Assembly (NCBI RefSeq): GCF_001428335.1
Contig: NZ_LMSG01000018.1
Span: forward strand, 186,001 to 250,000
Source of the DNA: Arthrobacter sp. Soil762
GTDB taxonomy: Bacteria; Actinomycetota; Actinomycetes; Actinomycetales; Micrococcaceae
Reading direction: 5' to 3'
Length of the DNA stretch: 64,000 bases
Numbering within the stretch: position 1 is the stretch's first letter; the number at the start of each line of letters is the position of its first letter. Below are positions 41,712 through 50,224 of the stretch, in pieces. The notes beneath the pieces were generated by a model that saw nothing but the letters and a program-made list of their open reading frames with translations, made no database searches and was not told where the DNA came from. A program made the position numbers and the translations under genes.

Positions 41712-42593
41712 CTAGAATCCGTGGCTGAGCAGCAGTCCCAGTGAGAACAGCAGGCTGTAGCCGAGGTTGATCAGGCCGGTCTGCTGCAGCACGGGAATGA
41801 GGCTCTTGCGCTTGCGGCCGTTGATCATCAGCCAGGCGGGCATCAGGCAGGCAGGGATGAGCAGCAGCACGATCAGCATCCACGGCCGCCCGGGAGCCAG
41901 GATCACCACCAGCAGGATGGCCACGGCGAGCATCAGCACGTAGCTTTCGCGGGCGTGCTTGTCGCCCAGGCGCACGGCCAGGGTCTTTTTGCCGGCCTGG
42001 ATGTCGGTGGGGATGTCGCGGACGTTGTTGGCCATCAGCAGGGCGCAGGCAATCAGTCCGGTGCCGATCGCGCCGATAACGGCCGGCAGGTTGACCTGGC
42101 CGGCCTGGGTGTAGGTGGTGCCGAGCGTTGCCACCAGGCCGAAGAAGACAAACACAAAGACGTCGCCCAGGCCCATGTAGCCGTAGGGGTTCTTGCCGCC
42201 GGTGTAGCCCCAGGCGGCCATAACGCAGCCGACGCCCACCAGGATCAGCCACCAGCTCTGGGTGATCACCACCAGCGCCAGGCCGAACAGCATGGCCACG
42301 GCGAAGGCACCGAACGCCGCATATTTGACGTGTTCCGGCTGGGCGGCGCCGGAACCCACCAGCCGCAGCGGTCCAACGCGGTCCTCGTCGGTGCCGCGGA
42401 CGCCGTCGGAGTAATCGTTGGCGTAGTTCACTCCGATCTGCAGCAGCAGCGCCACCAGGGCGGCCAGCACGGCATTAACGGGGCGGAACGAATCCAGCTC
42501 GTAGGCCGCGGCGGTGCCGATCAGTACCGGGGCGATGGCGGCCGGCAAAGTGCGGAGGCGGGCGCCTTGGATCCATTGTGCGGCTGTGGCCAC
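41712..42593 (-). CDS. menA: 1,4-dihydroxy-2-naphthoate polyprenyltransferase
   Basis: A 293-residue UbiA-family membrane enzyme that attaches the polyprenyl tail in menaquinone synthesis. The Asp-rich prenyl-diphosphate site NDYSDGVRGTDEDRVGP is near residues 60-76 and the second Asp motif NNVRDIPTD near 188; about eight spans are visible. Start is GTG 42593 with AGAGG seven bases upstream. It is the last gene of menB-menE-menA. Confidence 0.94.
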   Translation of the reverse strand: MATAAQWIQGARLRTLPAAIAPVLIGTAAAYELDSFRPVNAVLAALVALLLQIGVNYANDYSDGVRGTDEDRVGPLRLVGSGAAQPEHVKYAAFGAFAVAMLFGLALVVITQSWWLILVGVGCVMAAWGYTGGKNPYGYMGLGDVFVFVFFGLVATLGTTYTQAGQVNLPAVIGAIGTGLIACALLMANNVRDIPTDIQAGKKTLAVRLGDKHARESYVLMLAVAILLVVILAPGRPWMLIVLLLIPACLMPAWLMINGRKRKSLIPVLQQTGLINLGYSLLFSLGLLLSHGF

Positions 42594-42671
42594 GGTCAGT
42601 ACCTCTGTTGGGTCGGGAGAACGGCGAAACGGTGGTGGCGGCCGCGAACGGGCCGCCGGTGCAGGTCTACT

Positions 42672-43847
42672 CTACTTTCCCTGATGCAGCGCGTTGAGCC
42701 GGTCGATCATCGCGAGGCGGTCCGGCTTGCCGTTGGGGAGCATCAGCAGTTCAGGGCCGGCCAGCACGGTTTTCGGCGCCAGGAGGCCCAGCCGCCGGTG
42801 CCATTCCTCCTTAAGTACGACGGCGTGATCCCCTGCTGGGGTGCCCGCGGCGTTGGCGGCGAGCGCAACAAACGCGGCCACGGCCTGGCCCCATTCCGTT
42901 GACGGGACGCCGGCCACAAAAGCCGAAACGACGCCGTCGGACTTTTCCAGCTCTTCCTGCACATGCGCGGCGGAGACCTTGACGCCGCCGGTGATGATGA
43001 CGTCGTCGGCGCGGCCCAGCACGGTGAGCCGGCCGTCCGCGTCCAGCGTGCCGAGGTCATTGGTGCGGTACCAGCGGACGCCGTCCTCCTCGAAAAACGT
43101 GTCCGTCGCTTCGGGCGCATCCACATACCCGGCGGCCACGGTGTCGCCGCCCAACAGGATACGGCCGTCGTCGGCCACCCGGACCTGGACACCTTCCAGG
43201 GGCACGCCGTCGTACACGCAGCCGCCGCAGGTTTCGGCGGACCCGTACGTGGTGACCACCCTGACGCCGGCCTCGCGGGCGGCGTCCAGCAGCCCGGCCG
43301 ACGCCGGCGCGCCGCCCAGCAGGATGCCGTTGAACCGCCGCAGGACGGCCAGGGTCTCCGGCGACGGCGCCTCAAGGAGTCGTTGGAGCTGTGTGGGCAC
43401 CAGCGACGTGAAGCGGAACTTGTCGGTCAGCTCCAGTGCGCCGGCCGTGAATGCTTCGGGGGTGAAGCCGCCGGACATGTCCATGACCCACGGGCGGGTG
43501 CCGGCGAACAGCGACCGCACCAGGACCTGCACGCCTGCCACGTACTGCACGGGCAGCGCGAGGAGCCACTGGCCCTCGCCCTTGAGCGCCAGGGCGGTGG
43601 CCATGGATGAGGCCGCCAGCGCCTCGACGGTCAGGATGGTGGCCTTCGGCGCGCCCGTCGAGCCGGACGTGCGGACCACCGCCACGGCGTCATCGCAGCC
43701 GGGCGTCTCGGTGTGTCCCACCACCAGTTCGCCGTCGGGGCCCGCGGAAAGTTCGACGGCGGGTCCCTCACCGTGGAGGGCGGCGGCCAGGGCTTTGAGC
43801 ACCGGGTCGATGTCCGTGGGACCGATGGTCTGGGTTCCGAGATTCAT
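42672..43847 (-). CDS. menE: o-succinylbenzoate-CoA ligase
   Basis: A 391-residue acyl-CoA synthetase of the ANL superfamily, at the short end for the family. The AMP-binding loop TSGSTGAPK is near residue 57, TTYGSAETCGG near 195, and the hinge YRTNDLGTLDADGRLTVLGRADD near 265. It activates o-succinylbenzoate for MenB. It lies 73 bases after menB on the same strand with AGGACGGCAC before ATG 43847. Confidence 0.93.
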   Translation of the reverse strand: MNLGTQTIGPTDIDPVLKALAAALHGEGPAVELSAGPDGELVVGHTETPGCDDAVAVVRTSGSTGAPKATILTVEALAASSMATALALKGEGQWLLALPVQYVAGVQVLVRSLFAGTRPWVMDMSGGFTPEAFTAGALELTDKFRFTSLVPTQLQRLLEAPSPETLAVLRRFNGILLGGAPASAGLLDAAREAGVRVVTTYGSAETCGGCVYDGVPLEGVQVRVADDGRILLGGDTVAAGYVDAPEATDTFFEEDGVRWYRTNDLGTLDADGRLTVLGRADDVIITGGVKVSAAHVQEELEKSDGVVSAFVAGVPSTEWGQAVAAFVALAANAAGTPAGDHAVVLKEEWHRRLGLLAPKTVLAGPELLMLPNGKPDRLAMIDRLNALHQGK

Positions 43848-43920
43848 GTGCCGTCCTGCCTTTGAAGTCAGCCGGGGCCTGGGGCCGGTCGGCTTGGAAG
43901 TTTGTGCCTGGACGTGGTGC

Positions 43921-44874
43921 CTAGAAGTAGTGCGGGAAGCGGGACCAGTCCGGGTCCCGTTTCTCCAGGAAGGCTTCCTTACCTTCCACCGCCTCGTCCG
44001 TCATGTAGGCCAGGCGGGTGGCTTCGCCGGCGAAGACCTGCTGGCCGGCCAGGCCGTCGTCGGCAAGGTTGAAGGCGAATTTCAGCATCCGGATGGCCTG
44101 CGGTGACTGCCGGGCGATGTCCGCGGCGTATTCCAGGGCCACCTCTTCGAGGCGCTCGTGGTCCACGGCCTCGTTCACGGCGCCCATGCGGACCATGTCG
44201 TCCGCGGAGTACTCGCGGGCAAGGAAGAAGATCTCGCGGGCGGACTTCTGGCCGATCTGGCGGGCCAGCAGCGCCGAGCCGTACCCGGCGTCGAAACTTC
44301 CCACGGTGGCGTCCGTCTGCTTGAACTTGCCGTGCTGGCGGGAGGCGATGGTGAGGTCCGAGACCACGTGCAGGGAGTGCCCGCCGCCGGCAGCCCAGCC
44401 GTTCACGACCGCGATGACCACTTTGGGCATGGTCCGCATAAGCCGCTGGACCTCGAGGATGTGGAGCCGGCCTGCGCGGGCGGGGTCGATGGTTTCCGTG
44501 GTCTCGCCGTCGGCATAGCGGTACCCGTCCCGGCCGCGGATGCGCTGGTCCCCGCCGGAGCAGAAGCTGTGTCCGCCGTCCTTGGGGGAGGGGCCGTTGC
44601 CGGTGAGCAGGACGGTGGCGACGTCCGGGGTCATGCGGGCGTGGTCCATGGCGCGGTAGAGCTCGTCCACGGTGCCGGGGCGGAAGGCGTTGCGGACTTC
44701 CGGGCGGTTGAAGGCGATGCGGACCGTGGGCAGGTCCCTGGTTATTGTGCCGTCGGTGTCCCGCTCAACCTGCCGGTGGTACGTCATGTCCTGGAAGTCG
44801 TCGAATCCGGACACGGTGCGCCAGCGGGTGGGGTCAAAGACGTCGGACACCTTGGCGGGAAGTTGGTTGCTCAC
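43921..44874 (-). CDS. menB: 1,4-dihydroxy-2-naphthoyl-CoA synthase
   Basis: A 317-residue crotonase-family enzyme that closes the naphthoquinone ring. KDGGHSFCSGGDQRIRG (near residue 98) and VNGWAAGGGHSLH are the MenB oxyanion-hole segments, and FDAGYGSALLARQIG is typical. The start GTG 44874 has TAGACT six bases before it and no ribosome site, suggesting a leaderless message. First gene of the menB-menE-menA set. Confidence 0.94.
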   Translation of the reverse strand: MSNQLPAKVSDVFDPTRWRTVSGFDDFQDMTYHRQVERDTDGTITRDLPTVRIAFNRPEVRNAFRPGTVDELYRAMDHARMTPDVATVLLTGNGPSPKDGGHSFCSGGDQRIRGRDGYRYADGETTETIDPARAGRLHILEVQRLMRTMPKVVIAVVNGWAAGGGHSLHVVSDLTIASRQHGKFKQTDATVGSFDAGYGSALLARQIGQKSAREIFFLAREYSADDMVRMGAVNEAVDHERLEEVALEYAADIARQSPQAIRMLKFAFNLADDGLAGQQVFAGEATRLAYMTDEAVEGKEAFLEKRDPDWSRFPHYF

Positions 44875-44895
44875 CGGACAAGTCTAGTAATCGGG

Positions 44896-45336
44896 TCAGC
44901 TGATGCAGAACTCGTTGCCCTCGGGATCGGCCATGGTGTGCCATTCGTGCGGGCCCTGGCTGGCCGTCCAGAGGAAGCTGGCGCCACGGGCTTCCAGTTC
45001 TTGCCGGACGTCGTCCTTGTCCCGGCCATCCAGCCGAACGTCCCAGTGGACGCGGTTCTTGTCGGTCTTTCCCTCCGGCGCAGTCTGGAACAGGATACGG
45101 CGGGCAGGGGCGGCTGCCTCGGTTTCCTCCACCGGGCGGATGGCGGAGCCGGTGCTCCACACCAGCTTGCCCTTGTGGACCAGCGTCTCGGCGTCCGTAG
45201 CGTAGCCCTGGCTGATCATGGAGCGGATGAAGCTTTCGTCCTGCGGTTCCACCGCCCAGTCCAGGGTTTCGGCCCACCAATCGGCGAGCTCATGCGGGTT
45301 CTTGCTGTCCACAACGATCTGGATGTTCAGTCCCAT
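44896..45336 (-). CDS. VOC (glyoxalase-like) protein
   Basis: A 146-residue protein of the glyoxalase/bleomycin-resistance fold (Glyoxalase_6 type). It begins NIQIVVDSKNPHELADWWAETLDW and ends with MADPEGNEFCIS, the usual second half-repeat. Substrate unknown. TATTTT ends six bases before ATG 45336; GGTGGG between them is too close to be a good ribosome site. The frame remains open upstream but that extension reads as non-coding. Confidence 0.85.
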   Translation of the reverse strand: MGLNIQIVVDSKNPHELADWWAETLDWAVEPQDESFIRSMISQGYATDAETLVHKGKLVWSTGSAIRPVEETEAAAPARRILFQTAPEGKTDKNRVHWDVRLDGRDKDDVRQELEARGASFLWTASQGPHEWHTMADPEGNEFCIS

Positions 45337-45406
45337 CCCACCAAAATACGACGGCGGGCGGCGGCTGGGTAGGGGTTCCCTGTGGCTGGTGGCTGGCCGC
45401 CAGCTG

Positions 45407-46168
45407 TCAGGGCTGGACCTGCTGCAGTTGCTCAAAGAGCTCTGGCGGGATGGCGTAGATGAAGATGACTGCCAGCAGGTTTTTCGCCGCGTGCACAAAG
45501 TAGGAGAACATCAGGTTCTTCCCGGTCCACACATAGACAAAGACCAGCGTGGCGCCCATGGCCAGGTACGGGAGCAGCGCACTGAACGTGATGGCCTCCT
45601 GGCCCGCGATGTGGATGCCGGCAAAGAGGACCACGGACAGGGCGCAGCACAGCCAGATGTTGAGCCGGCGGCTGAGCTTGCCGATCAGGAGGTGCCGGAA
45701 GATGTATTCCTCCACAAACGGGCCCACCACCACCAGGACCGGCACTATCAGCCAGGCGGGCACCTGCTGCATCAGAGCCTGCAGTCCGGCCTGGTTTGCC
45801 GACGTCTCCACTCCGCCGCCTGCCGACACCACAACCGCCGTGAGGATCATCATGGCCACCACCGCCGCGGGCACCATCAGTAGCGTGAACCACGGACGGG
45901 TGGCCAGCACGCGCAGGTCCCGGGCCACGACGTGGCGAGCGGCAGCCAGAGCCAGGATCCCGATCGAGCCATAGAAGATGAGGTTAACGGCGTACGATGC
46001 CGCGGCCGGGCTGGGAGCCAGCTGGCGGATGAACGGGGCCAGCAGTTCCCCGGCGACGGCGAAGAGTCCGGCCACGGCCACGTAGAGGCCGACGGTGGTG
46101 AAATCAAGGCTGGAAAACCGGTACAGCTCGGGCTGCGGCGCGGGTGGTTTCCGGTGTGTGGTGGCCAT
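45407..46168 (-). CDS. CPBP-family intramembrane metalloprotease
   Basis: A 253-residue membrane protein with about seven spans. The CPBP (Abi/CAAX-protease-like) motifs are present: EEYIFR near residue 152, FAGIH near 190, and an Asn/His near the final motif (FVHAAKNLLAV). The family acts in prenyl-protein processing in eukaryotes and in bacteriocin immunity in some bacteria; here the role is unknown. TAGGCT lies six bases before ATG 46168, suggesting a leaderless message. Confidence 0.85.
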   Translation of the reverse strand: MATTHRKPPAPQPELYRFSSLDFTTVGLYVAVAGLFAVAGELLAPFIRQLAPSPAAASYAVNLIFYGSIGILALAAARHVVARDLRVLATRPWFTLLMVPAAVVAMMILTAVVVSAGGGVETSANQAGLQALMQQVPAWLIVPVLVVVGPFVEEYIFRHLLIGKLSRRLNIWLCCALSVVLFAGIHIAGQEAITFSALLPYLAMGATLVFVYVWTGKNLMFSYFVHAAKNLLAVIFIYAIPPELFEQLQQVQP

Positions 46169-46200
46169 GTCTTCAGCCTAGCTCCCCGCCTCCCACCCGC

Positions 46201-46258
46201 TGAGCTATCACTTTTGGTCCCCAAACCGGGGGCAAAGCGACGAAATGTGATAGAGCAA
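46201..46258. repeat. imperfect long palindrome (REP-like), between CPBP and TetR genes
   Basis: TGAGCTATCACTTTTGGTC on the left and CGACGAAATGTGATAGAGCA on the right pair at about 16 of 20 positions, enclosing CCCC/GGGG. The perfect core arms are CTATCAC (46205-46211) and GTGATAG (46247-46253). It lies downstream of the tetR stop, so it could act as its terminator. The rest of the 213-base gap shows nothing else. Confidence 0.6.
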
Positions 46259-46381
46259 CGAGTCGTCCCGATCCATGCCTGGCCAGGTGGAAGCTACGCG
46301 ATCGGCAAAGCGCCAGTTCAAGCTGCGATAAATCCGCCATATCCCGTTAACGGTCTTGGTTGCCTGGACGCCGGCCCGGTC

Positions 46382-47044
46382 TCACGATTCATGACGACGG
46401 GTCAACTCGCGGAGCGGCTCATGCACCGCTCCGGGTGCTTCCTGGGTCGCGGGTATGCCTGCGATCATTCCCGCCCACAACAGGTCGGTTGTCGCAACGG
46501 TCAGGGAGTCGATGGATGTTCCATCCAGGAGGTTGCCCGCGGCCAGTACAGCGGCTCCGTGCAGGCTCACGAAGCAGACGAGCGCGAGCATCTCGCAGTC
46601 GCCTGAGGCCAACTCCCCGGCGTCCATTGCTTCAGCGATGAGTGCCCTGGCAACGCGCAGGCCGTCTTCGCCGATGCTGCGCAGCTCATCGCTGGCATCG
46701 GGATGGTGCTTGGTGGAGTGCATCACGGCCAACAGGACCGGGTGGGAGACGGCAAAGTCCACATAGGCGCTGGCGATCCGGACAAAGCGTGACCGATGGT
46801 CTCCGGCAGCTTCAGACGCTCCGATTATGCGGGCGTTCATGGCGCGGAAGCCGTCAAGGGCGAGGGCGTCCAGAAGGGCCTGCTTGTCACGGAAATGCTT
46901 TCCGGGTGCAGCGTGGCTGACGCCCAGGTCACGCGCGAGCTGCCGCAGGGAAAGACCTTCGACTCCTGCTTCTTCGATGGATTCCGTTGCACGGGCGAGC
47001 AGCGCCTCGCGGAGCTTGCCGTGATGGTAGGACTGATCGGTCAT
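46382..47044 (-). CDS. TetR/AcrR-family regulator
   Basis: A 220-residue repressor. The helix-turn-helix is GLSLRQLARDLGVSHAAPGKHFRDKQALLDAL (residues 30-61) and the rest is a helical ligand-binding domain of the TetR_C (WHG) kind. TATACT lies six bases before ATG 47044. It diverges from a short-chain dehydrogenase gene and the 102-base gap is packed with inverted repeats, so it probably represses both genes. Confidence 0.92.
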   Translation of the reverse strand: MTDQSYHHGKLREALLARATESIEEAGVEGLSLRQLARDLGVSHAAPGKHFRDKQALLDALALDGFRAMNARIIGASEAAGDHRSRFVRIASAYVDFAVSHPVLLAVMHSTKHHPDASDELRSIGEDGLRVARALIAEAMDAGELASGDCEMLALVCFVSLHGAAVLAAGNLLDGTSIDSLTVATTDLLWAGMIAGIPATQEAPGAVHEPLRELTRRHES

Positions 47045-47146
47045 GCGATCAGTATAACCAGGATGTAGTCATTGACAACAATGTAGCCAATGCCTACTAT
47101 GTTGGCAGCGACTACATAAGTGGTCGCAATACGGATCGGATTCGAA
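47045..47146. promoter_or_regulatory. divergent TetR operator/promoter region
   Basis: For the dehydrogenase, TTGACA (47072-47077) and TACTAT (47095-47100) are 17 bases apart. For tetR, TTGTCA and TATACT (47056-47051) lie on the other strand with a 16-base spacer, overlapping the first -35. CAACAATGTAG (47076-47086) and CTACTATGTTG (47094-47104) form an inverted repeat over the plus-strand promoter, and ATGTAGTC (47063-47070) with GACTACAT (47110-47117) form an outer pair. Confidence 0.75.
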
Positions 47147-47941
47147 ATGACCACAACCATGACCTACGCCGGAACCACGGCACTCATCACTGGAGCGAGC
47201 TCCGGGCTCGGCGCCGAGTTTGCCGCACGATTTGCAGCGCGCGGCGCAAACCTTGTGCTGGTCGCACGGCGGACAGACAGGCTTGAGGATCTCGCCCGGA
47301 AGCTGCGCGTTGCCCACGGCATTTCAGTGACTACGCTCTCGAAGGACTTGAGTCGTCCGGGAGCCGGTGCGGAAGTCCGGGACGAGCTCGCCGGCCGGGG
47401 CATCCGCATCGACACTTTGATCAACAACGCGGGTTTCGCCACGAGCGGTCCGTTAGTCGAGGAAGACCCGGCGGTCATCGCCTCGGAGATCTCCCTTAAC
47501 GTGGCCTCTCTTGTTGACACCACGCGGGCATTCCTCCCCGAGATGCTCGCCGCCGGGAAGGGCGCACTTATCAACGTGGCCAGCACTGCGGCATTTCAGC
47601 CGGTGCCTGGGATGGCGGTCTACGGTGCAACCAAGGCCTTTGTCCTGAGCTTCACCGAGGCGGTGGCACATGAAACGAAGGAATCCGGCCTTCGTGTGCT
47701 CGCGCTCTGCCCCGGGGCTACCCGGACCGAGTTCTTCGAGGTACTGGGGAGCCAGGCCGCCGCGGTGGGCCGGCTGCAGAGCGCCACCGAGGTCATCGAC
47801 ACGGCCCTGCGCGCTCTCGATCGCCGCACCACACCCGTAAGCGTCGTCTCCGGCTGGGGAAACCGCGTGCTTGCCGCAATGGCCCAGCGCCTCCCGCGAC
47901 ACATCTCCCTCGCCATCGCCGGCCGGGCCGTCCAGGACTAG
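47147..47941 (+). CDS. short-chain dehydrogenase/reductase
   Basis: A 264-residue classical SDR. The nucleotide motif is TGASSGLG (near residue 16), followed by NNAG (about 95), catalytic Ser in VASTAAFQ and the YGATK pair near 158-162. Its RTDRLE segment after the second strand suggests NADP preference. The extra C-terminal portion (RLPRHISLAIAGRAVQD) is typical of the DltE/YqjQ-like subgroup. Controlled by the divergent TetR. Substrate unknown. Confidence 0.9.
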   Translation: MTTTMTYAGTTALITGASSGLGAEFAARFAARGANLVLVARRTDRLEDLARKLRVAHGISVTTLSKDLSRPGAGAEVRDELAGRGIRIDTLINNAGFATSGPLVEEDPAVIASEISLNVASLVDTTRAFLPEMLAAGKGALINVASTAAFQPVPGMAVYGATKAFVLSFTEAVAHETKESGLRVLALCPGATRTEFFEVLGSQAAAVGRLQSATEVIDTALRALDRRTTPVSVVSGWGNRVLAAMAQRLPRHISLAIAGRAVQD

Positions 47942-48017
47942 TGCTGGAATCGCATTTCCCTTCGCCCTGTTGGCCGCCACCGCCCCCGTATTTTTACAAC
48001 CCCTCGAGGATGCACCA

Positions 48018-48938
48018 ATGAATCAGACTTCTGTTGTACTGCGTTATGCCGCCTTTACCACGACCCCTGACGGAGGAAATCCGGCGGGCGTCGTATTGGA
48101 TGCAACCCATCTCGACGACGCCCAGATGCAGGTCTTCGCGGCCGATGTCGGATACGCGGAAACGGTCTTTGTCACCGAGGCGGCGGTTGGCGGAGACGCC
48201 CGTCGAAACCGTGTCCGGTACTTTTCCCCGATTGCGGAGGTGCCGTTTTGCGGCCATGCCACAATCGCTTTAGCCGTCGCCCTGTCGAGGCTTCACGGTA
48301 CTGGAACGTTTATGTTCGATACGTCGGTGGGGCCTGTCGCGATCGAATCTGCGGGCCAGGGCGCTGCCCTGACGGCTTCCTTTACAAGTGTGGAGCCCCG
48401 CGTGGCCGAGTTTCCGGCCGGTGTACTGGACACTCTGCTCGGGTTGCTTGGCATGGGTCGGGACGAGTTGCACGGCGCCTACCCTCCGATGGTCGCCTTC
48501 GCCGGAAACTGGCATCCAGTATTGGTCTTCGCTGACCAAAGGAGCTTTGACTCATTCGTGTTCGACCCGGATCGCATGCGTGTGCTGATGGACGCCCAGG
48601 GCTGGGCCGGTACCGTGACGACGCTGTGCAAGGTCGGAGCGGCTGAGTTTGATTCGCGCAATCTCTTCCCGGTGGGCACCATCACTGAAGATCCGGCGAC
48701 CGGTTCGGCTGCCGCCGCTTTCGGTGGATACCTCCGGCTGCTTTCGCTTGTGGAACCACCCAGCCGGGTGGTGGTGCTCCAGGGAAGCCATGTCGGCCGC
48801 CCGAGCAGACTCACCGTTGAGATTCCTCCGCTCGGCGGGATTATCGTGCGCGGAGAAGCCGTCGAGATCCGGTCGTGGACTGACCGGAGTTCTACGGTCC
48901 CTTGTCCGGATAGTGAACGCGTCGCCGGAATGGCCTGA
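48018..48938 (+). CDS. PhzF-family isomerase/epimerase
   Basis: A 306-residue protein of the PhzF/diaminopimelate-epimerase fold. GGNPAGVV (near residue 18), SPIAEVPFCGHATIA (about 73-87) and TEDPATGSAAAAFGGYL (about 224) are the family landmarks; the catalytic Glu in YAETVF (near 46) is present. It lies 76 bases after the SDR gene, probably cotranscribed. CGAGGA lies eight bases before the ATG. Substrate unknown. Confidence 0.9.
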   Translation: MNQTSVVLRYAAFTTTPDGGNPAGVVLDATHLDDAQMQVFAADVGYAETVFVTEAAVGGDARRNRVRYFSPIAEVPFCGHATIALAVALSRLHGTGTFMFDTSVGPVAIESAGQGAALTASFTSVEPRVAEFPAGVLDTLLGLLGMGRDELHGAYPPMVAFAGNWHPVLVFADQRSFDSFVFDPDRMRVLMDAQGWAGTVTTLCKVGAAEFDSRNLFPVGTITEDPATGSAAAAFGGYLRLLSLVEPPSRVVVLQGSHVGRPSRLTVEIPPLGGIIVRGEAVEIRSWTDRSSTVPCPDSERVAGMA

Positions 48939-49014
48939 AGTCGCCTGCGTAGGCCTGCCAGATCTTGTCGTTGATGATTTCACGGGAGGCGGTGAAGTGC
49001 CGCAGCGCACGCAT
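48892..49014 (-). CDS. candidate 40-residue ORF antisense to phzF 3' end
   Basis: This short frame encodes MRALRHFTASREIINDKIWQ then AYAGDFRPFRRRVHYPDKGP. The composition looks protein-like rather than random, and its last 16 codons overlap the 3' end of the phzF gene on the opposite strand. An in-frame TAG directly precedes the ATG. It could be a small protein or a remnant of a larger gene. I do not recognise a family. The remainder of the gap to 49222 holds only a GC-rich hairpin and the next promoter. Confidence 0.3.
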   Translation of the reverse strand: MRALRHFTASREIINDKIWQAYAGDFRPFRRRVHYPDKGP

Positions 49015-49017
49015 CTA

Positions 49018-49058
49018 CTGGCGGGCCCCTCCCCGCCAGCTCACCCCGCTGGGAGGGG
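49018..49058 (+). terminator. GC-rich hairpins after phzF
   Basis: CTGGCGGG (49018-49025) pairs with CCCGCCAG (49032-49039), and alternatively CCCCTCCC (49026-49033) pairs with GGGAGGGG (49051-49058). Only two T residues follow, so terminator activity is uncertain. Confidence 0.45.
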
Positions 49059-49185
49059 TTGACTCAAGCCGCCAGTGCCGCTGTCAGCTCCGTGGAGACT
49101 GAAATGCGGCGGAGGCTCACTCGAGCCCAACGGCTAACAGTCACACAACGAGGGGTCGGGAGCGTTGGTTCGGGCGGGCGTCACA

Positions 49186-49222
49186 TTGCGGGGCCAGATC
49201 AGCGTCGCGTAGAATGTTCGGT
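49186..49222 (+). promoter_or_regulatory. leaderless promoter of metal ABC operon
   Basis: TTGCGG (49186-49191), an 18-base spacer and TAGAAT (49210-49215) place the transcription start at about 49222-49223, which is the ATG itself. This supports ATG 49223 over ATG 49214, which would lie inside the -10 box. Confidence 0.65.
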
Positions 49223-50224
49223 ATGCCTAAATTTTTGTTTCGGCGCGCCAAAGTCGCCGCCCGAACCCTCGCCCTTGGATCGGCGGCGTTCCGCGCTGCC
49301 GGCGCCGCCGCCGTCGTCGTCGTCCTGTCCCTCTCCCTGACCGCGTGCGGGGGTGCCGCGTCAGGCAACAGCGACAGTGACAAACCGGTGGTCCTGACCA
49401 CCTTCACGGTCCTGGCCGACGTCGCCCGGAACGTTGCGGGGGACAAGCTCACCGTGGAGTCCATCACCAAGGCGGGCGCCGAAATCCACGGCTACGAACC
49501 CACCCCCGGCGACATCCGCAAGGCAGCCAAGGCGGACCTCATCCTGGACAACGGCCTGAACCTCGAAGCCTGGTTCGGGCAGTTCGTGGAGGGCCTGGAC
49601 GTGCCGCACGCCGTGGTCAGCGACGGTGTGGAGGTCATGTCCATCAGCGAGGACTCCTACCAGGGCAAACCGAACCCGCATGCGTGGATGTCGCCCGTGA
49701 ACGTGCAGATCTATGTGGACAACATGGTGACGGCGTTCAGCAAGCTTGACCCGGAGAACGCCGCGGTATTCCAAGCCAACGGTGACGCGTACAAGGCCGA
49801 ACTGCAGGCTGTGCAGGACGAGATGAAGGCAAGCCTCGCCGGCCTCCCGGAGAACCAGCGCGCCCTGGTGACCTGCGAAGGAGCCTTCTCCTACCTTGCC
49901 CGCGATGCCGGGCTCAAGGAGGTCTACATCTGGGCGGTCAACGCCGAGCAGCAGGCCACGCCGCAGCAGATCACGCGCGCCATCGAGTACGTCAAGGCCA
50001 ACCAGGTTCCTGCCGTGTTCTGTGAATCCACGGTGTCCGATGCGCCCATGCAGCAGGTGGTGGGCGCCACCGGAGCGAAGTTCGGCGGCACACTTTACGT
50101 GGATTCGCTGTCCGAAGCCGACGGGCCCGTCCCCACTTACCTGGACCTGATCAGGCACGACGCCGATGTCATCACCAAGGCCCTGGCCGGCACGTCCACC
50201 GGCGCCTCAGCAGGGGCGAAGTAA
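49223..50224 (+). CDS. manganese/zinc ABC transporter binding lipoprotein
   Basis: A 333-residue cluster A-I metal-binding protein (ZnuA/MntA/PsaA family). Basic signal peptide with a lipobox LTAC near Cys37. The four ligands can be read: His in EIHGYEPTP, His in NPHAWMSP, Glu in TCEGAFSYLARDAG and Asp in LYVDSLSE. The His-His-Glu-Asp set is that of manganese-type proteins such as PsaA; zinc-type proteins usually have a third His. There is no His-rich loop, again unlike ZnuA. Metal specificity is inferred. First gene of a three-gene importer operon whose start overlaps the ATPase gene by one base. Confidence 0.92.
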   Translation: MPKFLFRRAKVAARTLALGSAAFRAAGAAAVVVVLSLSLTACGGAASGNSDSDKPVVLTTFTVLADVARNVAGDKLTVESITKAGAEIHGYEPTPGDIRKAAKADLILDNGLNLEAWFGQFVEGLDVPHAVVSDGVEVMSISEDSYQGKPNPHAWMSPVNVQIYVDNMVTAFSKLDPENAAVFQANGDAYKAELQAVQDEMKASLAGLPENQRALVTCEGAFSYLARDAGLKEVYIWAVNAEQQATPQQITRAIEYVKANQVPAVFCESTVSDAPMQQVVGATGAKFGGTLYVDSLSEADGPVPTYLDLIRHDADVITKALAGTSTGASAGAK

